DNA from: Bacteroides sp. 51
Lineage (GTDB): Bacteria > Bacteroidota > Bacteroidia > Bacteroidales > Bacteroidaceae
Assembly (NCBI RefSeq): GCF_010500965.1
Contig: NZ_QVMI01000013.1
Coordinates: forward strand, 32,866-96,865
Direction of reading: 5' to 3'
Length of the DNA stretch: 64,000 nt
The stretch's first letter is position 1; every line of letters begins with the position of its first letter. The notes under the pieces were generated by a model that was given only the letters and a program-made list of their open reading frames with translations, searched no databases and was not told where the DNA came from. Positions 9,395 through 18,579 of this stretch are shown here, in pieces. A program made the position numbers and the translations under genes.

Positions 9395-10930
9395 TTACCA
9401 GTTAGGGTTCTGAGTCAGATTTTTATTCAAATCCCGTTCGCTTTGCGGTATTGGCCACAAATAATGCTTATCGGTATTGAACGTTCTTTGCTCTACACGC
9501 ATAAATCCGTTATCCGTACCAATGATTTCCCCGGTATACAGTCCGTGACACCAGCCGTTCATGACTTCTTTTCCAATCTTCCAGCGGATAATATCTTTGT
9601 AGCGCAAACCTTCCAGCGCAAGTTCCGAACGACGCTCGCGACGAATAACATTCACAATATCCGTTGTTCCGGGGAACTGTAATACGGCATTATCCGTAAA
9701 ACCTGCACGTTGGCGAATCAGGCGGATGGTTTCATTCCATGCCGTTTCGTTCATTTCTCCCAGTTCGGCCAGTGCTTCGGCATGCATCAACAGTACATCG
9801 GCATAGCGGATAAGGATAATGTTCAAGCCCGACATATTGCCGCCACGGAAAGTCTTATCCCAGTATTTCTTGATATAGTAACCCGTTGGCGAACAGTTTG
9901 AACTGTAGCCGTATCCATCGGGAGCTACTCCCGGGCTGGTATTAATGGTAGTATAGGTTCCATCCGCCATCTGATAGCTGTTGCCGGAGTACACAATGGT
10001 AGCATCCAGTCGTGGATCGCCGTCCAGGTAACTATCTACTAATTCCTGTAGGGGCGCAAGCTGTGCGTAGCCTCCCAATGTAGGCGGCAGAAACTCGTAT
10101 TGCTTGTTATGCTCTCTTTCAGGCGAGATGTATTGAAGGTCGAGAATGACTTCTTCATTGTTTTCATTCGCCACTTCGAACAATCCGCTATAACTTGGAA
10201 ACAGACGATGCGGACCTTGTTTCATAATCCTATCGGTTACGGCTTTTACTTCCTTCCAGTTCCCTTCGAATAACAGGATACGCGCCTTTAGCGCCATAGC
10301 TGCCCAGCGTGTGATGCGTCCTTTATCCGCATCGCCATAGCTTGCCGGAAGAGCGTTATTGTCAATAATGGTGGTAAGTTCTTCCAGTATCTTTGTTACT
10401 ATTTCCTGTTTGGGGGTACGCACAAGTTGTTGCGACTCTTTTATGCTGATCACATTCGTAAAATAAGGAACATCGCCGAACCTGGAGTACAGTTCAAAGT
10501 AGTGGAAAGCGCGGATAACGGTGGCTTCGGCAATGTATTGTTCCTTTGTTTCGGCACTTAGTCCGGGAACACGGTCAATGTTATTAAGAAGCTCGTTGCA
10601 CTTTTTAACACCTCCATACCGACTGTCCCAAACAGATTTCAGGTAAGGATAATCCGTAGAGTGTGTTCCGCTGCCAATGGCCTGATTAAACCCTACCGTA
10701 GCTTTGGTATACGCGTTGTCCGACATGGCATCGGCATAGAGAACTTCTTCGGCACTGAATAGCGTGGGATAACATCCATTCAGTGAGTAGATGGCTGCCT
10801 CGGGCTTTTCCCAATACGTGAGGTCGGTTTCCTTGTCGTATGGCGCACTGTCCAGACCTACACATGCAGAGGTTGTAGCAACAAGTGCTGTGTATAATAT
10901 GGTTTTATATATATTGTTTTTCATCTTCAA
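9395..10930 (-). CDS. SusD-like nutrient-binding lipoprotein
   Basis: A 511-residue RagB/SusD family protein: lipoprotein signal with cysteine 23 (TTSACVGLDSAP), an alpha-helical TPR scaffold (YIAEATVIRAFHYFELYSRFGDVPYF, about residues 130-165), and a C-terminal block with IILIRYADVLLMHAEALAE, IRRERRSELALEGLRYKDI and YLWPIPQSERDLN. It acts as the lid of the SusC channel and captures mannan fragments at the surface. Its start codon directly abuts the susC stop, showing strict co-transcription. Confidence 0.96.
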   Translation of the reverse strand: MKMKNNIYKTILYTALVATTSACVGLDSAPYDKETDLTYWEKPEAAIYSLNGCYPTLFSAEEVLYADAMSDNAYTKATVGFNQAIGSGTHSTDYPYLKSVWDSRYGGVKKCNELLNNIDRVPGLSAETKEQYIAEATVIRAFHYFELYSRFGDVPYFTNVISIKESQQLVRTPKQEIVTKILEELTTIIDNNALPASYGDADKGRITRWAAMALKARILLFEGNWKEVKAVTDRIMKQGPHRLFPSYSGLFEVANENNEEVILDLQYISPEREHNKQYEFLPPTLGGYAQLAPLQELVDSYLDGDPRLDATIVYSGNSYQMADGTYTTINTSPGVAPDGYGYSSNCSPTGYYIKKYWDKTFRGGNMSGLNIILIRYADVLLMHAEALAELGEMNETAWNETIRLIRQRAGFTDNAVLQFPGTTDIVNVIRRERRSELALEGLRYKDIIRWKIGKEVMNGWCHGLYTGEIIGTDNGFMRVEQRTFNTDKHYLWPIPQSERDLNKNLTQNPNW

Positions 10931-13921
10931 TTAAAATTTAACGTTCAACCCAACAGAATATACTTTGGACACAGGATAGATACGTCCACCCCCGTCGCTT
11001 GTTTCAGGGTCCCACCCGCCTTTGAGGTCGGTGAATGTCAGCAGGTTTTGTCCGGTGAGGTACACGCGCAGGTCTTTTATAAAGAACCTGGATAACCATT
11101 CCTTTGGCAATGTGTAGCCAATCTGGAGGTTTTTCAGACGAAGGTAAGCTGCATCCTGTATCCAGAAGTCGGATTTGGCTGCATTGTTAGCCGATTCTGA
11201 TCCAACCGTTAACCGGGGGTACGTTGCGCCGGGGTTCTCCGGAGTCCAACGATCCAGATGGAAGTCGAAAACCGGTCCTTCGTTATTGTTGTGGAAGGCT
11301 TCCATAGATTCGCCACGTAGCCATACATTGCGCCGCCCTACACCTTGCCAAAACATGGATAAATCAAACCCCTTCCATTTCAGGCCATAACTGAACCCGT
11401 AGGTTAAGTGCGGAAAGTTATCGGTAAGAATAAAGCGGTCGTCATCCTCCTTCACCAGTCCGTCATTGTTTTTGTCCAGGTAGCGGATATCGCCGGGTTT
11501 GGGCGTGATACCGTCCAGCCAGGGGCCTGCGGCCACTTCCTGCTCGTTCTGGAAGAATCCGTTTGAGCGGTAAGCATAGTATGAGTTCATGGCATAGCCT
11601 TCGCGGATGATGGTATTTACATCTGTACCGTTAATCCAGTATTCGCCACGGGTATCGAGTACTTCGTTCTTGCTGTCGGACAGGTTACCGGCTACGGTAT
11701 GTTCCACATTTCCGGTTTTGAAGCGGTAGTTGGCCGATACTTCCCAACCCTGGTTACGTACTTTGGCTGCATTCTGTACAGGTCCTTCTTTGGCTACTCC
11801 GTAAGTACCCGGAACCGGTAGTTTGATAAGAATATCATTGGTGGTATAATTAAAGTAGCCAACGGTTACGTTAAGGCTGTTATCGAAAAAGCCAAGGTCG
11901 ATACCTAAATCTATCATAGAAGTTGTTTCCCACTTAATATCAGGATTGGCTACGGCAAAGTTAGCCACATTCACCACATTGCTTCCAAAGTTATATCCGG
12001 GAGCAACACCTACGGCCGACATGTAGGCATAGTCATCAATACGGTTGTTGCCGACAAGTCCCCACGATCCGCGAAGTTTCATGGATGAGACGTAGTTCTT
12101 CATGTTTCCATAAAAAGCTTCTTCGGAAATACGCCATCCACCGGATAATGATGGGAACCAGCCCCCACGGTTGCCTTTGACAAATTTGGAAGAAACGTCA
12201 TAACGGAGGTTAGCTTCGAACAGGTAACGCTCGTCAAAGTTGTAGTTCAACCGGCCAAAGCCTGAGTAAATGGCCCAATCTTTTCCTTGTCCCATGTTGG
12301 CTACATTGGTTAGTTGCCAGCCACCCATAATATCGTAATCGGCAGTTTCGGTAAGACGGTATGTTTCAAAACCCTTGTACCGGCTTCCTTCATAAGCATA
12401 CCCGGCCATAGCGCCTACATTATGTTTGCCGAAGCTGTTATTATAGGTAAGCATTAGGTTTGTAGTGATGTTTTCTGTGCGATAAGATTGTTCAGTCATA
12501 CGGTTTTCCGCATCGCCTGTTCCCGGTATGGATTTCCGATTTTCGTGGGTGCGATTGTTCAACAGCTGTCCGCCAACCATACCTTTCAGGAAAAGACCGT
12601 CCCAAATCTTATATTCGGCATTAAATACAGCGGATAGATCATCGTTTGAAGCCTGCCGGTAGCCACCCTGTTCAAGGCGGGCCAGCGCATTGGTATTACT
12701 TCCACTGGGATAGGTGTAGCCGTTTTCATCTTTTATCGGATAAATGGTAGGCATGCGAGTACACTGTTCAATGAGCCATTCTGTCCAGTAGGCATGATCC
12801 TTTATTTCATTGCGTACATAAGATACGCTGGCATTGAATTTAAAGCGGTCGTTAAACTGATGAGATACATTTACACGTCCGTTGTATCGTTCCATTCCAT
12901 AATCCGGACCTTTGAACATACTTTCCTGATTCATGTATCCGGCGGATACCAGATACGTGGTTTTGTCCGTGCCTCCGGTAAGCGACAGGGTATGCGATTG
13001 TTGCGGAGAGTTGTTCTTGTATATCTCTTCCAGCCAGTTCACATTCGGTCCGCCGTTGCGGTAGTAAGCTATTTGCTCAGGAGTAAAGGCAATGGATCTG
13101 CCTGAGTTGAGCAATGCTTCGTTGCGCATTTCGGCATATATCCATGAGTCTACCATATTAGGGAGTGAAGTGGGTTTCTGTATTCCGTATTGGAATTCAT
13201 ATTGTACCTCATTTCTTCCCGCGGTTCCTTTTTTAGTAGTAATAAGGATTACGCCGTTGGATGCGCGCGAACCGTAAATGGCTGTAGATGCGGCATCTTT
13301 AAGGATGGAGATGCTTTCAATATCCGAAGGGTTCACGTTCTGTATATCGCCCTGTATACCGTCAATGATCACCATGGGGTCGTTATTATTCATGGTGTTC
13401 AGACCGCGCACGTTGATGCTGGGACGTGATCCGGGTTGAGAATTGGATTGCTGAATAACCAGTCCCGGTGCAGAACCTTGAAGAGCTTCTACAAGGTTGG
13501 TAATGGGCTTTCCTTCGAGGTCGGCCGATGAAATGGTAGATACGGACCCGGTAAGGTTAACTTTCTTTTGTGTTCCATAGCCTACCACAACAATATCTTG
13601 CAAAGCAATTACATCCGAACGGAGAACGAGAGCAATATTTGTACGGTTGTTTACAGGTATCTCCTGTGTTTCATATCCGATGGCCGAAATAACCAACACG
13701 GCGTTAGGTGCAGTTTGAAGCAAGAAGTTACCATCCAGATCGGTAGCGGTACCGTTTTGAGTACCCTTAACCAGCACTGTAGCGCCGATTAAGCTTTCTC
13801 CGTCTGCCATAACATTGCCACGTACTGTGATTGTGTTCTGAGCATAGATACCAACAGTGGGTAACATACTCAAACATGCAAATACGCACAGTAATGCTTT
13901 TCTTAGCTTAGAGTGTTTCAT
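10931..13921 (-). CDS. SusC-like TonB-linked outer-membrane transporter
   Basis: The 996-residue protein has a signal peptide to about residue 28 (VGIYAQ), a carboxypeptidase-D-like domain (TITVRGNVMADGESLIGATV...AIGYETQEI), the SusC TonB-box region DIVVVGYGTQKKVNLTGSVS, a plug (about 120-235, GLNTMNNNDPMVIIDGIQG and SIEILKD-like SISILKDAASTAIYGSRAS) and a long barrel ending VGLNVKF with the C-terminal Phe expected for Bam insertion. With SusD it forms the pedal-bin importer for large glycans. It follows the ROK kinase after an 89-bp gap in which I see no convincing promoter, so it may share the operon promoter at 16895-16925. Confidence 0.97.
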   Translation of the reverse strand: MKHSKLRKALLCVFACLSMLPTVGIYAQNTITVRGNVMADGESLIGATVLVKGTQNGTATDLDGNFLLQTAPNAVLVISAIGYETQEIPVNNRTNIALVLRSDVIALQDIVVVGYGTQKKVNLTGSVSTISSADLEGKPITNLVEALQGSAPGLVIQQSNSQPGSRPSINVRGLNTMNNNDPMVIIDGIQGDIQNVNPSDIESISILKDAASTAIYGSRASNGVILITTKKGTAGRNEVQYEFQYGIQKPTSLPNMVDSWIYAEMRNEALLNSGRSIAFTPEQIAYYRNGGPNVNWLEEIYKNNSPQQSHTLSLTGGTDKTTYLVSAGYMNQESMFKGPDYGMERYNGRVNVSHQFNDRFKFNASVSYVRNEIKDHAYWTEWLIEQCTRMPTIYPIKDENGYTYPSGSNTNALARLEQGGYRQASNDDLSAVFNAEYKIWDGLFLKGMVGGQLLNNRTHENRKSIPGTGDAENRMTEQSYRTENITTNLMLTYNNSFGKHNVGAMAGYAYEGSRYKGFETYRLTETADYDIMGGWQLTNVANMGQGKDWAIYSGFGRLNYNFDERYLFEANLRYDVSSKFVKGNRGGWFPSLSGGWRISEEAFYGNMKNYVSSMKLRGSWGLVGNNRIDDYAYMSAVGVAPGYNFGSNVVNVANFAVANPDIKWETTSMIDLGIDLGFFDNSLNVTVGYFNYTTNDILIKLPVPGTYGVAKEGPVQNAAKVRNQGWEVSANYRFKTGNVEHTVAGNLSDSKNEVLDTRGEYWINGTDVNTIIREGYAMNSYYAYRSNGFFQNEQEVAAGPWLDGITPKPGDIRYLDKNNDGLVKEDDDRFILTDNFPHLTYGFSYGLKWKGFDLSMFWQGVGRRNVWLRGESMEAFHNNNEGPVFDFHLDRWTPENPGATYPRLTVGSESANNAAKSDFWIQDAAYLRLKNLQIGYTLPKEWLSRFFIKDLRVYLTGQNLLTFTDLKGGWDPETSDGGGRIYPVSKVYSVGLNVKF

Positions 13922-14010
13922 AATAATAATTAAATGGTTGATAATTACGTAACTTTATAGTCCTGTGTTTTCCTGTTAACTGTTTACCTTAAAAAAACGA
14001 ATACCTTTTA

Positions 14011-15108
14011 TTATTTATCCAGTTGCGCCAGCGCAAAGGCATAGGCTCCCAAAGCTATGGCTTTGCTTGTTCCAAGTGATGAAACGGCAATTCCAATGCT
14101 CTTTTTACGGTTATATGCCACTTTCCTTTCCGTGCCGGGAACGGGGATCATTGTTTTGTCTTCCTGCATGAACTGAGAATGTTCTTCTGGGTCCATCAGG
14201 TTATAAACCTCTGTTTGCACTGCCGGGAAAGACAGTCCTGCAAAGGTTCCTATGGGCTTTTGCATTTCCTTTATCATAGGCGGAATGATATATTTGGCGG
14301 CTCCGGAAACTCCACCGCCTATAACCACCAGACCATCTACTATGGTAAGGGCGTATGAAAGGGCATGTCCTGCCAGTTGCCCCAGCTCTTCGAAACTACG
14401 AATGGCTGCCTGCCGGTTGCCTTCCTTTTTACCCTCGGCAATATCATAGATATCTTTGGGAGAAAGATGCTCCGCATCTTCGGAAGACAATTCCTGATAT
14501 ACCCGTTTTACGGCGCGGATACTTACGCTTTCTTCGGCAATCATTTCGGGATATTTGCCGTTGCGGAATATCCACATATCACCTCCCACTCCGTTATCGC
14601 CCGTAAGAAGTATATTGTCAATAACTACTCCCGCGCCAAAACCGGTACCGAGCGTAATCCCCAACAGGTTTTTATAACGCCGGTTACTACCCCACTCTTC
14701 CAGCTTGCGATTTACGTCCGGAAGCATTCCGGCTAAGGCTTCACCGTAGGCAAACAGGTTTCCATCGTTATTGATAAATACCGGAATACGAAATTTCGCT
14801 TCGAGAAACGGGCCCAATGCTACCCCTCCCCGAAAGGAAGAGAAGTTTGGAAGATCGCCAATGATACCGTTCTTATAGTCGGCCGGACCGGGGAAAGCAA
14901 AGCTTATGGCCACTGGTTTGACGGTTAATTCTGATTTAATCCTGTTGAATCCCTGAACAAGTGTATCCAAACATTTATTCAGATTATCCGAATGGGCAGG
15001 AAGTACCACCGATTTCACTATTTCCTGATTGCTTTGTATGGCGGAGAAAACAAAGTTGGTTCCTCCGGCATCCAGCGTTAACACTACCCGATTATCATGT
15101 GTATACAT
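14011..15108 (-). CDS. ROK-family sugar kinase, probable mannose kinase
   Basis: A 365-residue ROK fold protein. The phosphate-binding loop is LDAGGTNFVF (residues 12-21), the catalytic aspartate is D115 in FINNDGNLFAYGEALAG, and LGTGFGAGVVI and VIGGGVSGAAKYI are family blocks. The Cys-rich zinc motif found in many ROK kinases (GxCxCGxxGCxE) is absent; the equivalent region reads GVGGDMWIFRNGKYPEM. It is encoded 15 bp after a mannose-6-phosphate isomerase gene and just before susC. The natural reading is ATP-dependent phosphorylation of mannose to mannose-6-phosphate, the substrate of its neighbour; glucose or fructose are other ROK substrates that cannot be excluded. Confidence 0.85.
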   Translation of the reverse strand: MYTHDNRVVLTLDAGGTNFVFSAIQSNQEIVKSVVLPAHSDNLNKCLDTLVQGFNRIKSELTVKPVAISFAFPGPADYKNGIIGDLPNFSSFRGGVALGPFLEAKFRIPVFINNDGNLFAYGEALAGMLPDVNRKLEEWGSNRRYKNLLGITLGTGFGAGVVIDNILLTGDNGVGGDMWIFRNGKYPEMIAEESVSIRAVKRVYQELSSEDAEHLSPKDIYDIAEGKKEGNRQAAIRSFEELGQLAGHALSYALTIVDGLVVIGGGVSGAAKYIIPPMIKEMQKPIGTFAGLSFPAVQTEVYNLMDPEEHSQFMQEDKTMIPVPGTERKVAYNRKKSIGIAVSSLGTSKAIALGAYAFALAQLDK

Positions 15109-15123
15109 CTTCTTTTCAATGAT

Positions 15124-16854
15124 TTAAAATCTTATATACGCTTTAATCGTACCGCATTCCGTTCCGGCTGCTTTTCCATGAGGGGTAATTGTATATTCGC
15201 CAACAGAGGCCGGTACAATAAATGTTTCGGCATAATGAACAATAAAGGGATCAAATGAACCTGTGGGGCTTTCAATGATGACTTCTTCACCTTCGACCAG
15301 GTTCAATACATTCACGCTGTTATTGGTATGATGCGTTACAGGGTTGGTAAACCAGTGACGGCGCGTTTCTATGAATTCATTGATATGCAGTCCGGTTTTC
15401 TCTTCCCGCCAGCCATCTCCCTGGGCAATTTCCGTAATACGATTCATCAACTTTGTCTGAACATACTCTGTATTACGCTTCCAGTTAATCACATCTTTTC
15501 CCCGTTCTACATTGATGGGGCGCGGCTTACCATCCAGTCCCAGACGGTTCCAGTCCCACAACTTAAAAGTAAAGATATTCGGAGTAGAGCTGATTTCCAG
15601 TACCAATGCATCTTCACCGGAACAGTGAATGGTTCCTCCCGGAATCAGGAAATGATCGTGTTTTCGGGCCGGCATCTTATTTACATACTTTTCGGCATCG
15701 AATAGTTGTTCACCGCGTTGTGCACTACGCAGGTCTTCAATCATTTCGTCTTTATCAATTCCGGTTTTCAGGCCAATGTATACGGTAGCCTTATCTCCTG
15801 CGTCCAGCAAATAATAGCTTTCGTCCTGTGTGTACTGCATATCAAAGTTTTCGCGAATGTATTGGGTGGTAGGGTGTACCTGTAAACTCAGGTTTCCACC
15901 GCCAAATGTATCGAGGAAATCAAAACGAATAGGGAAGTCTTTTCCGAAACGGGCTTCTACGGGCTCTCCCAACAGTTCTGTGGTTTTAAGCAACACCAGA
16001 TTAAAGGAGGGCATTTCGAAGGTGGTTCCGTTTACATCCAACAGCAAGCTGTTTTCTTCGGGAACACAGTCAAAGCACCAACCGAAGTTATCGGCATTGC
16101 GGTCCAGATCGCAAACCTCCTTCATCCATTGTCCCCCCCAGGGAGCCGGATCAAAGAAGGGAACAACACGGAAAGGTGTTTGAATGGTTTTATTTATTCC
16201 GCAGAAAAACGTATCACGGTCAATCATCTTTGGGGTAGCCGGAATATGGGTATCCAACCAATAGTTCACTTTGCTGAATAAGCTGCTTTTGTATCTGTCC
16301 AGTATTCTCCAATCATTGAAATACCCTCGTTTATGCTGAATTGAAACGGGATCATCGTGATTGTCTATGCCCAATGCTTTTACTTCGTGCCTGCGGAAGC
16401 GTTGTTGTATTTCCCAACGTGCCATATCTACATAGGCTATAGTGGTGTTCTCGTTGGCAAGTAATGCGGCTCCTGTGCCGAATACAATTACATTGTCTGA
16501 ACATTGTTTTATAGCCTGTTGGGCGGATTCCAGCTTCTCGCTGTCGAAGTAATCCATCAAATTCAGGTTAGTTATATAACCGAAGAGGATATCATCCGTC
16601 ATAAAACGACTGGTCATTTCGCGAATCTCTTCTTCGGATTTCATGAGCGTACGGGTATCTATAAAAATGCTATGGGGAATCTTTTCAAATTCCTTAATCA
16701 ATTCATTCTCATAGGTTCCTGTGTAAAGTTCAACTGCCAGCAGTGTGTTTTTCTGTAGTTGTTCATCAAGAGATTTTCGTATAGCTTCCCAACCCACATC
16801 AATATTCCCGTTTACAGGGGTTGATGGAAACTTGTCGTAATTGCTGTTTCTCAT
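15124..16854 (-). CDS. manA: Class I mannose-6-phosphate isomerase with N-terminal extension
   Basis: I prefer the ATG at 16854 (MRNSNYDKF, preceded by AAAGAAAG) because the predicted transcription start lies near 16889; the frame also has an ATG at 16881. The 576-residue protein has a type I phosphomannose isomerase cupin in its C-terminal two-thirds: putative metal ligands Q325 and H327 in LSLQVHP, E345 in DESYYLL and H410 in GGTIHCSG. It converts mannose-6-phosphate to fructose-6-phosphate. The first ~220 residues (through VIVFGTGAALLA and YVDMARWEIQQRFRRHE) are an extra domain absent from E. coli ManA, without a visible P-loop; its role is unknown to me. First gene of the mannan block, divergent from the GntR regulator. 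Confidence 0.9.
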   Translation of the reverse strand: MRNSNYDKFPSTPVNGNIDVGWEAIRKSLDEQLQKNTLLAVELYTGTYENELIKEFEKIPHSIFIDTRTLMKSEEEIREMTSRFMTDDILFGYITNLNLMDYFDSEKLESAQQAIKQCSDNVIVFGTGAALLANENTTIAYVDMARWEIQQRFRRHEVKALGIDNHDDPVSIQHKRGYFNDWRILDRYKSSLFSKVNYWLDTHIPATPKMIDRDTFFCGINKTIQTPFRVVPFFDPAPWGGQWMKEVCDLDRNADNFGWCFDCVPEENSLLLDVNGTTFEMPSFNLVLLKTTELLGEPVEARFGKDFPIRFDFLDTFGGGNLSLQVHPTTQYIRENFDMQYTQDESYYLLDAGDKATVYIGLKTGIDKDEMIEDLRSAQRGEQLFDAEKYVNKMPARKHDHFLIPGGTIHCSGEDALVLEISSTPNIFTFKLWDWNRLGLDGKPRPINVERGKDVINWKRNTEYVQTKLMNRITEIAQGDGWREEKTGLHINEFIETRRHWFTNPVTHHTNNSVNVLNLVEGEEVIIESPTGSFDPFIVHYAETFIVPASVGEYTITPHGKAAGTECGTIKAYIRF

Positions 16855-16894
16855 ATCACTTTCTTTATTATGTTCATACATAGTTCTGATTGTG

Positions 16895-16925
16895 CAAATA
16901 TATATAGAGTTTTTTTAATTCCAAC
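16895..16925 (-). promoter_or_regulatory. Promoter of the mannan operon
   Basis: Minus strand: GTTG (16922-16925), 19-bp spacer, TATATTTG (16895-16902), a good match to TTTG-N19-TAnnTTTG. Predicted start near 16889. It faces the regulator promoter across roughly 30 bp, so one bound GntR dimer could control both. Confidence 0.6.
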
Positions 16926-16930
16926 TATTT

Positions 16931-16962
16931 CTTGCTTTTTTTTTAATAAAAGCTTATTTTTG
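16931..16962 (+). promoter_or_regulatory. Promoter of the GntR regulator gene
   Basis: CTTG (16931-16934), 20-bp spacer, TATTTTTG (16955-16962). The predicted start near 16968 leaves a leader of about 19 nt before the ATG at 16987. The leader contains TTAATTATTA, a 10-mer also present (in gene orientation) just before the susC start codon. Confidence 0.55.
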
Positions 16963-16986
16963 CAATGCACATTAATTATTAACACA

Positions 16987-17712
16987 ATGAAAATTGATCA
17001 TAACAGTAACAAACCACTTCATTTACAGGTAGAAGAGCTTCTTAGGCAGATTATTGAGTCTGAAGAATACAAAAACGGAAAGTACCTTCCTAATGAAGTT
17101 GATTTGTCTGCACAATTAAACATATCTCGCAATACATTGCGCCAGGCTATAAATAAGCTTGTTTTTGAAGGTTTACTAACCCGGAAGAAGGGTGTAGGTA
17201 CAAAGGTAGTGAAGAAAGGTATAGTAGGTGGAGTTAAAAACTGGCTCAGCTTCTCTCAGGAGATGAAGATGCTGGGAATTGAAATCCGCAACTTTGAATT
17301 GCATATCAGCCAGAAGTTGCCCTCCGAAGAGATCCGGGATTTCTTTAATATAACCGATCCGAATAAAAAATGTATTGTCCTTGAACGCCTCCGTGGAAAC
17401 AAGGATTATCCGTTTGTGTACTTTATATCTTATTTCAATCCCAATATCCCCCTATCGGGAGAAGAGAACTTCACCCGTCCACTATACGAACTACTTGAAA
17501 AGGATTTTGGTATTACGGTTAAAATAAGTAAAGAACAAATATCCGCGCGACTGGCCGGAGACTTTACTGCGGAAAAACTGGAAATCGATGCCAATGATCC
17601 TATATTAATAAGGAAACGCTTTGTTTATGACGTGAATAATGTGCCGATTGAGTATAATATAGGATATTACCGGGCTGACAGTTTCACATATACCATTGAA
17701 GCGGAAAGGTAA
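16987..17712 (+). CDS. GntR/HutC-family regulator with UTRA domain
   Basis: The start at 16987 (MKIDHNSNKPLHLQVEELL) gives 241 residues and the canonical beginning of a GntR winged helix; the frame is open further upstream to 16870 but that stretch overlaps the promoter. Residues 10-75 hold the DNA-binding domain (YLPNEVDLSAQLNISRNTLRQAINKLVFEGLLTRKKGVGT). Residues ~95-240 form a UTRA effector domain (CIVLERLRGNKDYPFVYFISYFNP; PIEYNIGYYRADSF). Divergent from the mannan genes, it most likely represses them until a sugar or sugar-phosphate binds. No clear palindromic operator was found. GntR control of a SusCD locus is uncommon; HTCS or ECF sigma systems are usual. Confidence 0.9.
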   Translation: MKIDHNSNKPLHLQVEELLRQIIESEEYKNGKYLPNEVDLSAQLNISRNTLRQAINKLVFEGLLTRKKGVGTKVVKKGIVGGVKNWLSFSQEMKMLGIEIRNFELHISQKLPSEEIRDFFNITDPNKKCIVLERLRGNKDYPFVYFISYFNPNIPLSGEENFTRPLYELLEKDFGITVKISKEQISARLAGDFTAEKLEIDANDPILIRKRFVYDVNNVPIEYNIGYYRADSFTYTIEAER

Positions 17713-17796
17713 CCTCAACACGACTTCATCTTGTGGGACTTTTTAACAAAGCCCCATAAGGATTATTAAACTGTATATCGGACGGTTAATTATCTA

Positions 17797-17823
17797 GGAT
17801 CAAGCAAAGAAGTAGGTTGTTAA
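17797..17823 (+). repeat. Direct repeat, copy 1
   Basis: 27-bp sequence beginning GGATCAAGCAAAGAAGTAGG, with 25 of 27 positions equal to the copy at 18488-18514. Weaker similarity continues downstream in both (CTCCTTTTTGTAGAGTTTTG-like stretches about 55-70 bp on), suggesting a longer diverged duplication. Confidence 0.7.
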
Positions 17824-18174
17824 AGGATGAATGTTTGAGATAGCTTCGTTTACTTCCTTTTTATAGGGTTTTGTTGGAAATAGCAAAGTATAGACAAAAT
17901 GGTAGAAATGACATTTTGATAATAGAATGGAGCGGTAATTGCAAATTCCGGGCTTGGGGCAGAAAGGGAAGGGAAAATGGCAAAAGAATCGCGTTTGCAA
18001 AAATCAATAAGATTGAGATTTATAAAATAAAAGATCTAAATGATACGAATACAACAAAATAAATTACAAACAGTTATACAGACGAAAGTAAACACAGCAA
18101 ATACACACTTCGATCGTTTTGCTTGAAACAGACCAACCAGAAAATAAAAATCTATAAAATGAAACACGCTGAAC

Positions 18175-18280
18175 ACTTGAGCCGCGTACTGTCGATACTT
18201 GAGCGCTTGACTGTTGATACTTGAGCCGCGTGTTATTTATACTTGAGCCGCGTGCTGTCGGCAGTACGCGGCTCAAGTGT
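18175..18280. repeat. 22-bp-period tandem array A with inverted terminal copy
   Basis: Units start at 18175, 18197, 18219 and 18241, each 22 bp and each opening ACTTGAGC(C)GC. The array ends with an inverted copy, so that ACACTTGAGCCGCGTACTG (18173-18191) and its exact reverse complement (18262-18280) form a 19-bp perfect inverted repeat. There are no unique spacers, so this is not a CRISPR array. Confidence 0.85.
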
Positions 18281-18487
18281 AGAAATTATTGCGCTGGGAC
18301 ACTTCCAAATATCAATAATACACTGCACAAGCAAGCCTAAGACCTGATTTTAACATCTAATTGACGGTTTTTAAAAAGTTTGCATGTAACCAAAATGGAG
18401 CAAATATTATCTTTTTGATCTGCTTTTGCTCATATTTATGACTTTACGGATTAACAACCAGGTTAATTTAGCGATTCAACCTATTTG

Positions 18488-18514
18488 GGATCAAGCAAAA
18501 AAGTAGGTTGCTAA
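18488..18514 (+). repeat. Direct repeat, copy 2
   Basis: Second copy of the 27-bp sequence at 17797-17823 (GGATCAAGCAAAAAAGTAGG...), same orientation, 665-690 bp apart. Confidence 0.7.
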
Positions 18515-18579
18515 TCATTGTATAAACAATATCCTTTATAGAGTTTCACTCCTTTTTGTAGAGTTTTGATGTAAATGAT

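Noticed and set aside
18064-18276. Open frame of 70 codons on the minus strand
   Set aside because: It is a translation of the 22-bp array A, with no family likeness.
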